A DNA stretch of 64,000 bases from Sphingomonas aurea. Its GTDB lineage: Bacteria > Pseudomonadota > Alphaproteobacteria > Sphingomonadales > Sphingomonadaceae. This document shows, piece by piece, positions 8,923-18,908 of the stretch. Under the pieces are notes generated by a model. It made no database searches. It was not told the DNA's origin and saw nothing but the letters and a program-made list of their open reading frames with translations. The stretch is from the NCBI RefSeq assembly GCF_030678875.1, contig NZ_JAUUDS010000002.1, positions 310,001 through 374,000 of the forward strand, given 5' to 3'. Within the stretch, counting starts at the first letter, position 1; every line of letters begins with the position of its first letter. A program made the translations under genes and the position numbers.

Positions 8923-9936
8923 ATGCCTGCCCAGCACTACCGTCCCCCACATGACTTCGGCCTCGGCGGCGTGGCGATCGGCAACGAGTTCCAGTTCGCG
9001 ACCGATGAGCAGGCGGAGGCGACGTTAGCCGCAGCCTGGGATGCCGGGGTGCGCTATTTCGACGTGTCGCCCTGGTATGGTCTCGGACTCGCAGAACGTC
9101 GCTTTGGCCGCTTCCTGGCCCGCAAACCTCGCAACGAATTCATCCTATCGTCCAAAGTCGGCAAGCTGCTGCGCGCCAGCCGTGACAATCAATCGAAGAA
9201 ATACTTCCCCTTTGGCACGTCCCCCAACACGCCGCACTTCGACTATACGGCCGACGGCGTGCTGCGCTCGATTGAGGACAGCCTGCAGCGGCTCGGGCTG
9301 GACCGGCTCGACATCGTTTTCGTCCACGACCTGTCGCCCGACAACAAGTACCTCCCGGAGAACTGGGAAGCGCTGTGGCCGGTCGCGGAGAAAGGCGCCT
9401 TTCCGGCGCTGACCCGGTTGCGCAAGGAAGGCGTGATCGACGCTTGGGGCATGGGCGTCAACTGTCCGCAGCCAATCCTGCGCTGCCTAGAGACGGCGGA
9501 CAGCGACGTCCATCTGCTCGCCAGCCAGTATTCGCTCGTCGATCACGCCAATGCGGTGGAGCAGCTCTTTCCGAAAGCACGCGCGGCGGACGTCAGCTTC
9601 GTAGTCGGCTCTGCTCTAAACGCAGGCTTTCTGGGCGGCGAGCCACGGTACAATTACGGGGAGGAGAACACGCTGATCCCCGACGACAAGCGCGAGCGGC
9701 TGACGATGCTGCGCGAAATCGCGAACCGCCACGGGGTCGACTTGGTCGCAGCTGCGCTCCAATTCAGCCTCGCTCCCGACGTCGCGTCTGCGCTGATCGT
9801 CGGCACCGCCAGTCCGGCGCACATCCTCGCGGACCACGCCGCGCTCCGGGCCAAGATCCCGCCTGCCTTCTGGGAAGAGCTCCGCTCAGCTGGCATCCTT
9901 CACCCCGACGCTGCCACACCGGTCAACAAGGACTGA
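8923..9936 (+). CDS. Aldo/keto reductase (aldose dehydrogenase-like subgroup)
   Basis: This 337-residue AKR starts at the ATG 8923, six bases after a perfect AGGAGG. The frame opens 16 codons earlier but lacks such a site. Catalytic tetrad signs are [13 protein letters not shown] (Asp, Tyr), KVGKLLR (Lys) and FVHDLS (His). The [12 protein letters not shown] motif and the [16 protein letters not shown] insertion fit the D-threo-aldose 1-dehydrogenase / pyridoxal dehydrogenase-like branch. It is the first gene of a three-gene operon with another AKR (gap 4 bases) and an SDR. Substrate unknown; sugar or aldehyde oxidation is likely. Confidence 0.82.
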   Translation: MPAQHYRPPHDFGLGGVAIGNEFQFATDEQAEATLAAAWDAGVRYFDVSPWYGLGLAERRFGRFLARKPRNEFILSSKVGKLLRASRDNQSKKYFPFGTSPNTPHFDYTADGVLRSIEDSLQRLGLDRLDIVFVHDLSPDNKYLPENWEALWPVAEKGAFPALTRLRKEGVIDAWGMGVNCPQPILRCLETADSDVHLLASQYSLVDHANAVEQLFPKARAADVSFVVGSALNAGFLGGEPRYNYGEENTLIPDDKRERLTMLREIANRHGVDLVAAALQFSLAPDVASALIVGTASPAHILADHAALRAKIPPAFWEELRSAGILHPDAATPVNKD

Positions 9937-9940
9937 TACG

Positions 9941-10923
<983 letters not shown>

Positions 10924-10927
<4 letters not shown>

Positions 10928-11757
10928 GCGCGGCATCGTTCGCTGCCATTGCGCCCGACAGGGTCGCGGTCGTAACCGGCGCCGCCGGCGGCATTGGGCT
11001 GGCAGCGGCGCGGGCCTTTGCTGGGGCTGGCATGCGTGTCGTGCTCGTCGATCGCCCCAGTGCGGCGCTGGACGATGCGGTTGCGTCGATCGAGGGTGCG
11101 ACCGCGCTGCCCACCGACGTTGCCGATCGCGCCGCCATGGACACGCTGGCCCGGACAGTGGTGGAGCACCACGGTCCGGTGTCGATACTGATGAACAACG
11201 CCGGCATCGGTGCAGGCGGCGACGCTTTCGCAGACCCTGCTGCATGGGACGCGGTGCTCGGCGTCAACCTCTTCGGCGTGCTCAACGGCGTCCAGGCGTT
11301 CGTCCCCGCGATGATCAATGGCGAAGCGCCAGCGCTGGTGATTAATACGGGCTCCAAGCAGGGCATCACGCAACCGCCCGGCAACACCGCCTACAACGTC
11401 AGCAAGGCGGGCGTGAAGGCGCTGACCGAAGGGCTCGCCCACACCTTGCGCGAACGTACCGGTGACCGGGTCAGCGCTCATCTGCTCGTCCCCGGTTTCA
11501 CCTGGACCGGCATGACCGCGTCCCGTTTGTCCGAAAAGCCCGCCGCCGCATGGACGCCTGAACAGGTCGTGGCGCTGATGATGGAGCGGCTCGCCTGCGG
11601 CGACTTCTACATCCTGTGCCCGGACAATGAGACAACGCCCGAACAGGACGCAAAGCGCATCGCCTGGGCGGCGCGAGACCTGGTTGACAATCGTCCGGCC
11701 CTGTCGAGGTGGCACCCCGCCTGGAAGGATGCATTCGCGCGCTTCATGCGCGACTGA
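10924..11757 (+). CDS. SDR family oxidoreductase
   Basis: Classical short-chain dehydrogenase of 277 residues starting at a GTG that overlaps the preceding stop. It shows the nucleotide motif TGAAGGIG, the NNAG motif (MNNAGIG), a catalytic Ser region (INTGSKQG) and YNVSKAG (Tyr and Lys). It ends with an extra tail ([15 protein letters not shown]) seen in some alphaproteobacterial SDRs. Last gene of the AKR-AKR-SDR operon, which could form a short redox pathway or a carbonyl detoxification set. Substrate unknown. Confidence 0.85.
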
Positions 11758-11940
11758 TCGGTCGATGTCGGCAATTCACAGGACTTGGAAGATGTAACAA
11801 GACCCAGTTTCGGACGCTCGGCGCCGCTTGTCAGCGTGCCAGAACCAGACGCTTGTTCATCCGCGGCAAGCATGGAATCCCAAGCGCTCCAACAGCGACA
11901 ATCGTCAAATTGAAGGCTGGATCAGCCGAGACCCGGCTTA

Positions 11941-12696
11941 TTAAAGTGACCAGCCCCCATCCACTGAGATAGCCGCACCGGTGACGAACGCGCCGCGATC
12001 GGCGCTCATCCACAGCACGGCGTCGGCGATCTCCTCCGGCTTGCCGAGGCGTCCGACCGGCTCCAGGTCAATGGCCTTCTGGATGTCGCCGTCGGTGAAG
12101 CGGTCCATCATCGGGGATTCGATGTTGCCGGGCAGGACCGCATTCACGCGAATGTTCTGTTTGGCATAGTCGAGCGCGGCGGACTTGGTGAGGCCTATGA
12201 TGGCGTGCTTGGAGGCGGCGTAGGATGCGCCGCCCGCGACGCCGCGGACGCCCGCGCCGGACGAGGTGTTGACCACCACGCCGCCGCCCTGGCGTACCAT
12301 CTGCGCGAGCTCGTGCTTCATGCACAGGAAGGTGCCCCGCAGGTTGATGTCGAGGATGCGGTCCCATTCGGCGAGCTCGATCGAGTGGACCGGGGCGGCC
12401 TTGTTCTCGACGCCGGCATTGTTGAAGGCGATGTCGAGCCGGCCGTATGTCGCGACCACGCGCGCCACCGCCGCCTCGACGTGATCGGGCTCGGACACGT
12501 CGCCGGCGATCACCAGCACCTCGCCGCCCGCGCGCCGCACCGCGTCGGCGGTGTCGGCCAGCGCATCCTCGGTGCGGTCGAGAATGGCGACGCGGGCGCC
12601 CTCCGCGGCGAAGGCGAGTGCGGTGGCGCGGCCGATGCCGCTCGCCGCGCCGGTGACGAAGGCGACCTTGCCGGAAAAGCGATGAGCGTCGGACAT
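11941..12696 (-). CDS. SDR family oxidoreductase (FabG-like)
   Basis: A 251-residue classical SDR. The cofactor motif is TGAASGIGRATA, the structural motif FNNAGVENK, the active site NTSSGAGVRG plus YAASKHA, and the C-terminus GAAISVDGGWSL is typical of FabG-type enzymes. I chose the ATG at 12696; the open frame continues upstream into the AKR gene but without support. It follows the AKR gene by 40 bases on the minus strand and is the last gene of the cupin-tautomerase-AKR-SDR operon. Confidence 0.88.
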   Translation of the reverse strand: MSDAHRFSGKVAFVTGAASGIGRATALAFAAEGARVAILDRTEDALADTADAVRRAGGEVLVIAGDVSEPDHVEAAVARVVATYGRLDIAFNNAGVENKAAPVHSIELAEWDRILDINLRGTFLCMKHELAQMVRQGGGVVVNTSSGAGVRGVAGGASYAASKHAIIGLTKSAALDYAKQNIRVNAVLPGNIESPMMDRFTDGDIQKAIDLEPVGRLGKPEEIADAVLWMSADRGAFVTGAAISVDGGWSL

Positions 12697-12736
12697 GGCG
12701 GATGACCTTTCGAACTGGTGGGAGAGTAGCGGCCGA

Positions 12737-13627
12737 TCAGCCGTTGGTGTTCGCGGCGGGGACCTGGCGCGGCTTGCCGAAGACGGGAAAGGCGCTCGCC
12801 TCGCCATAGTCGACGTCGCCCGACAGGCTGGTCAGCCGCGCCATGTCGTCCGCGCCGATCGCGAAGTCGACCGCCGCGTTGCTGCGCAGGTGGTCGGGGT
12901 CGGTCGACTTGGGCACCGGCAGCAGCCCGAGTTGCAGGCAGTAGCGGATGCACAGTTGCGCAACATCGACGCCGTAGCCCGCGGCCATCGCCTTGAGCTC
13001 GGCCTTGGCCAGCGCCGCGCCATGCGCAATCGGCGAATAGGCCTCGACCAGCACGTCCTGCTCGCGGCAATAGTCGATCAGGTCGAACGGCGTGTTGCCG
13101 ACATGCGCCAGCACCTGATTGACGGCCGGCCGTACCGTGCCGTGCCTCAGGATGTTGTCGAGGTCGGCGCGCTCGAAGTTGGAGACGCCGATCGCGCGAA
13201 TCTTGCCGGCGTGGTGCGCCTCCTCCAGCGCGCGCCACGCCTCCAGATTGCCGGCATCGAAGTCTCCGCCCTCGCGGAACGCGGCCCAGGGCTGCGGGCT
13301 GTGGATCAGCATCAGGTCGACGTGATCGAGCCCGAGCGCCCGCAGCGAGCCGTCGATGCGGGCCTTCGCGTCCAAGTAGCTCTTCGATTCAGCGGCGAGC
13401 TTGGTGGTGACGAACAGCGCGTCGCGCGCCACGCCGGTGGCGCGTAGCCCCTCGCCGACGCCGCGCTCGTTGCCATAGGCCTGCGCGGTGTCGACGTGGC
13501 GAAAGCCGATCGCGATCGCCGCGCGGACGACTTGACCGACGGCGTCGTCGTCGATGCGCCAGGTGCCGAGCCCCAGCTTTGGGATCGCGACGCCGCCCGC
13601 AAGGGTGTATGCTTCGTCGAAGATCAT
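12737..13627 (-). CDS. Aldo/keto reductase (2,5-diketo-D-gluconate reductase-like)
   Basis: This 296-residue AKR has the tetrad in FRHVDTAQAYGNE (Asp, Tyr), VTTKL (Lys) and LMLIHSPQP (His), then IGVSNFERADL and the cofactor-binding PVPKSTDPDHLRSN. That pattern is typical of the DkgA/DkgB and plant-like AKR5 group. The ATG at 13627 overlaps the tautomerase stop by 4 bases (ATGA), and a GAAAGGA ribosome site lies just upstream. Member of the operon divergent from the LysR gene. Substrate unknown. Confidence 0.88.
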   Translation of the reverse strand: MIFDEAYTLAGGVAIPKLGLGTWRIDDDAVGQVVRAAIAIGFRHVDTAQAYGNERGVGEGLRATGVARDALFVTTKLAAESKSYLDAKARIDGSLRALGLDHVDLMLIHSPQPWAAFREGGDFDAGNLEAWRALEEAHHAGKIRAIGVSNFERADLDNILRHGTVRPAVNQVLAHVGNTPFDLIDYCREQDVLVEAYSPIAHGAALAKAELKAMAAGYGVDVAQLCIRYCLQLGLLPVPKSTDPDHLRSNAAVDFAIGADDMARLTSLSGDVDYGEASAFPVFGKPRQVPAANTNG

Positions 13628-13878
13628 CGCGCGTCCTTTCGCGCCGGCGGCCGTTCGCCATAGCCGGGCTGCTTGGTCAGGCTTGGCCACTTGGCCAGAA
13701 TGTCGGGCTGGTAGACGCGGGCCGTCCAGTCGGCGGGAGGGACCTCCTCCAGCCCGATCGACACCGCGTCCTCGCCGTAGCCGAGCGTGTCGGTCACGCC
13801 CCGGACGATCGCGTCGGTCAGGCGGCGCTTCTGGTCATCGGACTTGCCGGGCCAGAGCTTCACGACGACGTGCGGCAC
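13624..13878 (-). CDS. Tautomerase family protein (4-oxalocrotonate tautomerase-like)
   Basis: Small protein of 84 residues. I place the start at GTG 13878, which gives a Met-Pro N-terminus (VPHVVVKLWPGKS); after Met removal Pro-1 is the catalytic base of this superfamily. A clear AAGGAG lies upstream. The KLWPGKSDDQKRRLTDAI helix and ISIGLEEVPPADW-like turn fit the family. Such enzymes shift double bonds or dehalogenate in aromatic and sugar-acid catabolism. It starts 4 bases after the cupin stop and overlaps the AKR start. Confidence 0.82.
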   Translation of the reverse strand: MPHVVVKLWPGKSDDQKRRLTDAIVRGVTDTLGYGEDAVSIGLEEVPPADWTARVYQPDILAKWPSLTKQPGYGERPPARKDAR

Positions 13879-13882
13879 CGGC

Positions 13883-14371
13883 TCACTCCTTGCCCAGCGG
13901 CGCAAGATAGTCCTCGTCGCTGACCTTCTCCATCCAGGTGACGTTCGAACCGTCGACCGACTCCTGGATCGCGACGTGGGTCATGGCGCCGTGGGGCGTC
14001 GCGCCGTGCCAGTGCTTGTGCTCGGCCGGGCACCACAGGACGTCGCCGGCGTGGAACTCCAGCTTGGGGCCGCCGGCGATCTGGGTCCAGCCAACGCCCT
14101 CGGTCACGATCAGCGTCTGGCCAGCCGGGTGGGTGTGCCACGCGGTGCGCGCGGCGGGCTCGAAGCGGACGATCGCGCCGGTGACGCGTGACGGCGCCTC
14201 GCGCTGGAACTGGCCGGTGATGGTCGCCTTGCCGGTGAAGTTCTCGGTCCCGCCGTCGACGGTCTTCATGTCCGCCTTGCGCTCGATGGTCATTCCGTTA
14301 GCTCCCTTCTGTGCGTGCGCGGTACCGATCGGCAGCAGCAGCACGGCCAGGCACAGGCTCCGCTTGATCAT
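13883..14371 (-). CDS. Secreted cupin, hydroxynitrile-lyase-like
   Basis: 162 residues with an N-terminal signal peptide (MIKRSLCLAVLLLPIGTAHA), so it is probably periplasmic. A single cupin barrel holds WHTHPAGQTLIV and, later, GDVLWCPAEHKHWHG. The His-x-His-x3-Gln and final His match the metal ligands of the Mn-dependent bacterial hydroxynitrile lyases such as Granulicella GtHNL, and the surrounding residues are close to that group. Most such cupins have no proven natural role. First gene of the minus-strand operon (AGGAGG before the ATG at 14371), divergent from a LysR regulator. Confidence 0.8.
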   Translation of the reverse strand: MIKRSLCLAVLLLPIGTAHAQKGANGMTIERKADMKTVDGGTENFTGKATITGQFQREAPSRVTGAIVRFEPAARTAWHTHPAGQTLIVTEGVGWTQIAGGPKLEFHAGDVLWCPAEHKHWHGATPHGAMTHVAIQESVDGSNVTWMEKVSDEDYLAPLGKE

Positions 14372-14490
14372 GGACGCCTCCTGAGTGGTCGATCGCCACC
14401 GTGACGACCGTTCTGGAGTTGAATGTAGGCGCTTGCGCCCGGGGCGATTAGCGCGCGGACCCGCAACGAGCCGGTGAACGCCGCTCAACA
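14372..14490. promoter_or_regulatory. Divergent LysR / cupin-operon promoter region
   Basis: This 119-bp region lies between the cupin and lysR-type starts, the standard place for a LysR binding site serving both directions. AGGAGG precedes the cupin start. A GGCGCTTGCGCC palindrome lies near the middle (about 14428-14439) and is a candidate operator. Assignment rests on position and symmetry only. Confidence 0.4.
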
Positions 14491-15417
14491 ATGGTGTACG
14501 CCACCGCCATGCAGCTGAGCCGGGCCGACCTCGCGGACTTCGCCTATTTCCTCACGATCGCGGGGCATGGCAGCTTCCGGCAGGCGGCGCTCGCGATGGG
14601 CGTTACCCCCTCCGCGCTCAGCCACGCGATCACCGCTCTGGAGGGGCGGCGCGGGGTCAGACTGCTGAACAGGACCACGCGCAGTGTCACATTGACCGCG
14701 GCGGGCGAGGAGCTTCGCCTGGCGATCGAAGCGCCGATGCGGGCGATCGAGGCGGCAGGCGAGACCCTCGACCGCCACCGCGACGCGCCGGCGGGGCGGA
14801 TCAGGATCAACGTGCTGGAGGATGCGGTCGGCCTGCTGCTCGAACCGGTCATGCCGATCTTCGCCGATCGCTACCCCGACGTCACGGTCGACATCAGCGT
14901 AAACAATCGCCTGATCGACGTCGTCGGCAGCGGTTTTGACGCGGGCATCCGCTACGGCGGCACTGTGCCGGAGGACATGATCGCGCAGCGGCTGTCGCCG
15001 GATCTGCGCTGGATGGCGGCGGCGGCCCCGTCCTATCTCGACCGCTTCGGGGCGCCGGCCAATCCGCGGGACCTGCGGAACCATCGCTGCGTCGGCATCC
15101 GGCTGGGCAACGACCAGCTCTACCAGTGGGAGTTCGAAGGCAATGGCGAGGAGGTCGCGATCGCGACGCCCGGCCCGCTGACGGTGGACGCCAGCCACGC
15201 CGCGCTGGCGTTCGGACTGGCGGGCGTCGGGATCGTCTACGCCACGGAAGCGGTGCTGCGCCCGCATCTCGAGCGCGGCACGCTCGTGGCGATCCTGCCG
15301 GACTGGACGACGACGGGAAACGGTTTCCACGTCTATTATCCAGGGCGCCGGCATCTGCCCACCGGGCTGCGCCTGCTGATCGATCTCATCCGGGAGATTA
15401 GGCCGTTACGAAGTTGA
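14491..15417 (+). CDS. LysR family transcriptional regulator
   Basis: 308 residues. The N-terminal winged HTH (about residues 10-68) has the usual FLTIAGHGSFRQAALAMGVT and LNRTTRSVTLTAAGE blocks. The rest is the periplasmic-binding-like effector domain with GFDAGIRYGG and LGNDQLYQWEF. It falls in the large group of LysR proteins controlling neighbouring redox genes. It is divergent from the cupin-tautomerase-AKR-SDR operon, which is its probable target. The start could also be the ATG six codons in (14509). Confidence 0.88.
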   Translation: MVYATAMQLSRADLADFAYFLTIAGHGSFRQAALAMGVTPSALSHAITALEGRRGVRLLNRTTRSVTLTAAGEELRLAIEAPMRAIEAAGETLDRHRDAPAGRIRINVLEDAVGLLLEPVMPIFADRYPDVTVDISVNNRLIDVVGSGFDAGIRYGGTVPEDMIAQRLSPDLRWMAAAAPSYLDRFGAPANPRDLRNHRCVGIRLGNDQLYQWEFEGNGEEVAIATPGPLTVDASHAALAFGLAGVGIVYATEAVLRPHLERGTLVAILPDWTTTGNGFHVYYPGRRHLPTGLRLLIDLIREIRPLRS

Positions 15418-15466
15418 ACTAGCAGTCAAGTTTCAAGGCTGCTGCTCGGCCGATTGTGACAGCACG

Positions 15467-15530
15467 GACCCAAAGTCGGCCGTCCAGTGCCTTTCAGGCA
15501 ATAACCGAAACCGGCCGCTCGTTCATCTCG
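15467..15530 (+). repeat. Dispersed intergenic repeat, copy 3
   Basis: It begins GACCCAAAGTCGGCCG and ends CGGCCGCTCGTTCATCTC. It lies between the convergent LysR and histidine-kinase genes. I take it as a representative member of the family. Confidence 0.6.
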
Positions 15531-15654
15531 CGGGTATGCCGCCATGCTGAGTTGGTGCGCCGCGTTTAGAGGGACACGCAGCGACAACAGATAAGCGAGC
15601 GGCGTCGGTCTAAACTCACACCTCCGCAGACGCCTCTCCACGTCGGATCGGCGA

Positions 15655-18114
15655 TCAACCGCTCAACATCTGAGCCACTTTGGCCGACAGCGCCTCCAAC
15701 GTGAACGGCTTGGTGAGCAATTCCATGCCGGGCTCGAGATGTCCGTTGCCGACTGCGGCGTTCTCGGCGAAGCCGGTGATGAACAGCACCTTCAGCCCCG
15801 GCCGCAGCCGACGCGCCTCGTCGGCGACCTGGCGACCGTTCATTCCATTGGGCAAGCCGACATCGGTAATCAGCAGCTCGATCCGTGCGCCGGATTGCAG
15901 CACCTTGATCCCGGCTGCGCCATCGGCCGCGCCGATCACAGTGTAGCCGATCTCGTCGAGAACCTCGTCGATCAGGTGACGGATCGTGGCTTCGTCGTCC
16001 ACGACCAGAACGGTTTGCCCCGACCCCGCCTCCACCAGGGCGGCAACATCATTGCCCACCTCGTCCACAGCCTCTCCATGATGGCGCGGCAGGTAAATGC
16101 AGATGGTCGTTCCCTGCCCGAGTTCGGAGTATATCCGTACCTGCCCGCCAGACTGACGAGCGAAGCCATAGATCATCGACAGGCCGAGACCGGTGCCCTG
16201 TCCGATCGGCTTGGTCGTGTAGAAGGGCTCGAACGCCCGCTCGATCGTCTCCGGGCTCATGCCGGTTCCCGAGTCGGTAACACACACGGAGATGTACTGA
16301 CCTGGCGGGAGATCGCGCTCGCGGCCGGTCCGGTCATCGATCCACTTATTGGCCGTCTCGATCGTCAGCCGTCCGCCGCCCGGCATCGCGTCGCGCCCGT
16401 TGATGCACAGGTTGAGGATGGCGTTCTCCAGCTGGCCGGCATCGATCTCGGCCGCCCACAATCCCGCCGCCCCGACGATCTCGATGTCGGTCGTCGCTCC
16501 CATCGTGCGCTGGAGCATCTCCTCTAGGCCAAGAATCAGCCTGTTCACGTCCGTAGGCCTGGGATCGAGCGTCTGGCGTCGTGAGAAGGCCAGCAGGCGC
16601 TGAGTCAGCGATGCCGCCCGCCGCCCCGCGCCCTGCGCCGCGTTGATGAAGCGATCGAGGTCCTCCAGCCGCCCGCGCGCGACGCGCAACTGCAACAATT
16701 CAAGGTTGCCCATCATGCCGGTGAGCAGGTTGTTGAAATCGTGCGCCAGACCACCGGTAAGCTGACCCACCGCCTCCATCTTCTGCGCTTGGCGGAGCGC
16801 GTCTTCGGACTGCTTCAGCGCCGCAGCCTGCTCCTTCTCGGCGGTGATGTGCCGACCGCTCGCGTAGATCAGTCCCTCCGCCGGCGCCGCTACCCAAGAG
16901 ATCCACCGCAGTCCGCCGTCCTTGTGCCGGTAGCGGTTCTCCACGATCGGCAGCGCCGACGTCCGCGCATGCTGAAGCGCCTGATCGGTCAGTTCCTCGT
17001 CCTCGGGCAGCACGAAGTCGAAGACAGGCTTGCCGAGCACATCGTCGGGCTCCCAGCCCAGGATCGCGGTGAAAGCGGGATTTATCGACTGGAACAGGCC
17101 CGCTCCGTCGAGAGTGACCTGGATGTCCTGCGTGTTGCGCCACAGCATGTCGCGCTCGGCAGTTCGCGTAGCAACGCGGTCCTCCAGCGTCTCATTCAGC
17201 TGCCGCAGCGCTTCTTCGGCGAGGCGTCGCGCCGAGATGTCGTTGAACAGGATTGCGACGCGGTACTCGTCCGGTTCGCCGACCCGGAACGCGGAAACAT
17301 CGAACCACCGGTCCAGCGCGATCGCGCCGTCCTCGAAGCGGATGGGCTCGCCGGTGCGCGCGACCTGCCCATAGGTCTCGAACCAATGCTCCTCCAGGCC
17401 CGGCGCGGCCCTGCGCAGCCATTGCCCCAGAATCGCCTCGGGAAAGCCGGTCTGTCGGTAAAAGGCCGGATTGGCTTCGACGATGCGGTAATCGGTCGGA
17501 GCGTCTCCATCCCCAAGCCTGACCTCCGCCAAGCAGAAGCCGGACTCGATGGACTCGAACAGGACCCGGTAGCGTGACTCGCTCGCGAAGGCGGCCTCCT
17601 GCTCTCGCTCCCGCTCCAGCGCGGTCCGGCGCAGATCAAGCTGCGCCATAACCTGGCGGCCGAACACGCGCAGGGTCTCCTGCTCAAGCGCGGACATCTC
17701 GCGCGGACGGAAGTCCATCACGCACAACGTGCCGATCGGCACGCCTTCTGGCGTCTTCAGCAGCACGCCTGCATAGAAGCGGATGTACGGCTCGCCCACA
17801 ACGAGGGGGTTGCAGTCGAACCTGGCATCCTTGGTCGTGTCCGGCACGAGGAGGAAGTCCTCCTCGTGCAGCGCCTTGGCGCAGAACGAGCTATCGAACG
17901 GCGTCTCGCGCACGTCGAGCCCGACCTCCGCCTTGAAGAATTGACGGTCTGCCGCCATCAGATTCACGACCGCAATTGGCGTGTCGCACAGTTTGGCGGC
18001 TAGCGCCGCCAACTCGTCGAACGCCTCCTCCCGCGGGCTGTCGAGGATCTCATAGTAGGCCAACGCCGCCGCACGCTCGGTTCCACGCTCGTCCATGTGG
18101 TCCACGTTCATCAA
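15655..18114 (-). CDS. Hybrid sensor histidine kinase (GAF-PAS-PAS-HisKA-HATPase-REC)
   Basis: 819 residues without membrane segments, so a cytosolic sensor. Order: GAF (about 20-165), PAS (180-300), a coiled linker (300-325), PAS (325-430), HisKA with the phospho-acceptor His458 in GGLAHDFNNLL, HATPase (560-675; NLCINGRDAMPGG, DSGTGMS, GTGLGLSMIYG) and a C-terminal receiver (700-819) with the phosphorylatable Asp751 in LLITDVGLP and Lys802 in TKPF. The HDFNN type with C-terminal REC is common in alphaproteobacteria. Signal unknown; a GAF that starts YYEILDSPREEAFDEL occurs widely in soluble sensors. A receiver and an HWE kinase lie upstream on the same strand. Confidence 0.92.
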   Translation of the reverse strand: MMNVDHMDERGTERAAALAYYEILDSPREEAFDELAALAAKLCDTPIAVVNLMAADRQFFKAEVGLDVRETPFDSSFCAKALHEEDFLLVPDTTKDARFDCNPLVVGEPYIRFYAGVLLKTPEGVPIGTLCVMDFRPREMSALEQETLRVFGRQVMAQLDLRRTALEREREQEAAFASESRYRVLFESIESGFCLAEVRLGDGDAPTDYRIVEANPAFYRQTGFPEAILGQWLRRAAPGLEEHWFETYGQVARTGEPIRFEDGAIALDRWFDVSAFRVGEPDEYRVAILFNDISARRLAEEALRQLNETLEDRVATRTAERDMLWRNTQDIQVTLDGAGLFQSINPAFTAILGWEPDDVLGKPVFDFVLPEDEELTDQALQHARTSALPIVENRYRHKDGGLRWISWVAAPAEGLIYASGRHITAEKEQAAALKQSEDALRQAQKMEAVGQLTGGLAHDFNNLLTGMMGNLELLQLRVARGRLEDLDRFINAAQGAGRRAASLTQRLLAFSRRQTLDPRPTDVNRLILGLEEMLQRTMGATTDIEIVGAAGLWAAEIDAGQLENAILNLCINGRDAMPGGGRLTIETANKWIDDRTGRERDLPPGQYISVCVTDSGTGMSPETIERAFEPFYTTKPIGQGTGLGLSMIYGFARQSGGQVRIYSELGQGTTICIYLPRHHGEAVDEVGNDVAALVEAGSGQTVLVVDDEATIRHLIDEVLDEIGYTVIGAADGAAGIKVLQSGARIELLITDVGLPNGMNGRQVADEARRLRPGLKVLFITGFAENAAVGNGHLEPGMELLTKPFTLEALSAKVAQMLSG

Positions 18115-18483
18115 TGGTCCAGGCCCTCACGGCGCGGCTCTGTCGTCGAGCTGGTGCCTGCCACGGTCAAACTCGACCTGTCCAGAAACGCTCCGCTTCA
18201 ACCGTGAGGCGACGTCTCAGGAACTTGCGACTGCGCGCCGCTGACGTCCGGAAGGCACAGGCATTTGGACCTGGGAGGCAGCAGAGACCCTCCGCCGCGG
18301 TCGTACCGCTGATCGCTAGCAAGCCGCGAAATGTAACACGATTGAAGACGTTCAGGAGGGCTCCCGCTGAATTTGACAGCGGATGTTCGTTTAGGTTCGT
18401 GCGCGTCACGACGAGGCGTCGAAGTGAACGTGGACGAGCAATAGTTCGCCACAGCGCTATCAACAGACGCGAAGTTTGTTTCG
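18115..18483. other. Intergenic region, no gene
   Basis: This 369-bp gap lies between the receiver gene and the hybrid kinase. A 98-codon minus-strand frame (18167-18463) has no family resemblance and no good ribosome site. I see no repeat or RNA gene here; it probably holds the hybrid kinase promoter. Confidence 0.4.
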
Positions 18484-18870
18484 TCAGGCGAACGCCGCCT
18501 GCACCAAGGCGACGAACTGCCTTTCCTGGTAGGGCTTGCCGATGAACTTGCCAGAGTCGGGTATCTGCTCGACGTTCGGCCGGACCTTGCCCGAGGTCAG
18601 GATGAGATGAATGTCCGGCCGCATGCTGTGCACCCGCCGCGCGAGGTCGAGGCCATCCATGGACCCTGGCATGTTGATGTCGGTGAACAGCACGCCGATC
18701 TTTGAATGAGTCGCTATGATTTCCAGCGCCTCATCGGCATCAGCAGCTTCGAGAACATCGAAGCCCGCGTCGGTCAGCACGTCGATCGCGTTGATCCGGA
18801 TGAACGGCTCATCGTCTACGACGAGGACGACCCTACGTTGACTTGTATCTGCGGACATAGGTGCTTTCAA
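18484..18870 (-). CDS. Single-domain response regulator (CheY-like)
   Basis: 128 residues forming one receiver domain. The acidic pocket is VVDDEPFIR, the phospho-acceptor is Asp64 in LFTDINMPGS, the switch Ser/Thr is in LILTSGK, and the conserved Lys is in FIGKPYQ. There is no output domain, so it works by protein contact or phosphotransfer. Its start is 38 bases after the HWE kinase stop, which suggests one operon and that the kinase phosphorylates it. FIGKPYQ receivers are commonly paired with HWE kinases in sphingomonads. Confidence 0.9.
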   Translation of the reverse strand: MKAPMSADTSQRRVVLVVDDEPFIRINAIDVLTDAGFDVLEAADADEALEIIATHSKIGVLFTDINMPGSMDGLDLARRVHSMRPDIHLILTSGKVRPNVEQIPDSGKFIGKPYQERQFVALVQAAFA

Positions 18871-18908
18871 CAGGCCGGGTACGGCTGTGTTCCCTGCAAG
18901 CTACGGTT

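Noticed and set aside
18167..18463. 98-codon minus-strand frame between the receiver and the hybrid kinase
   Set aside because: Basic, low-information sequence with no family resemblance and no ribosome site.
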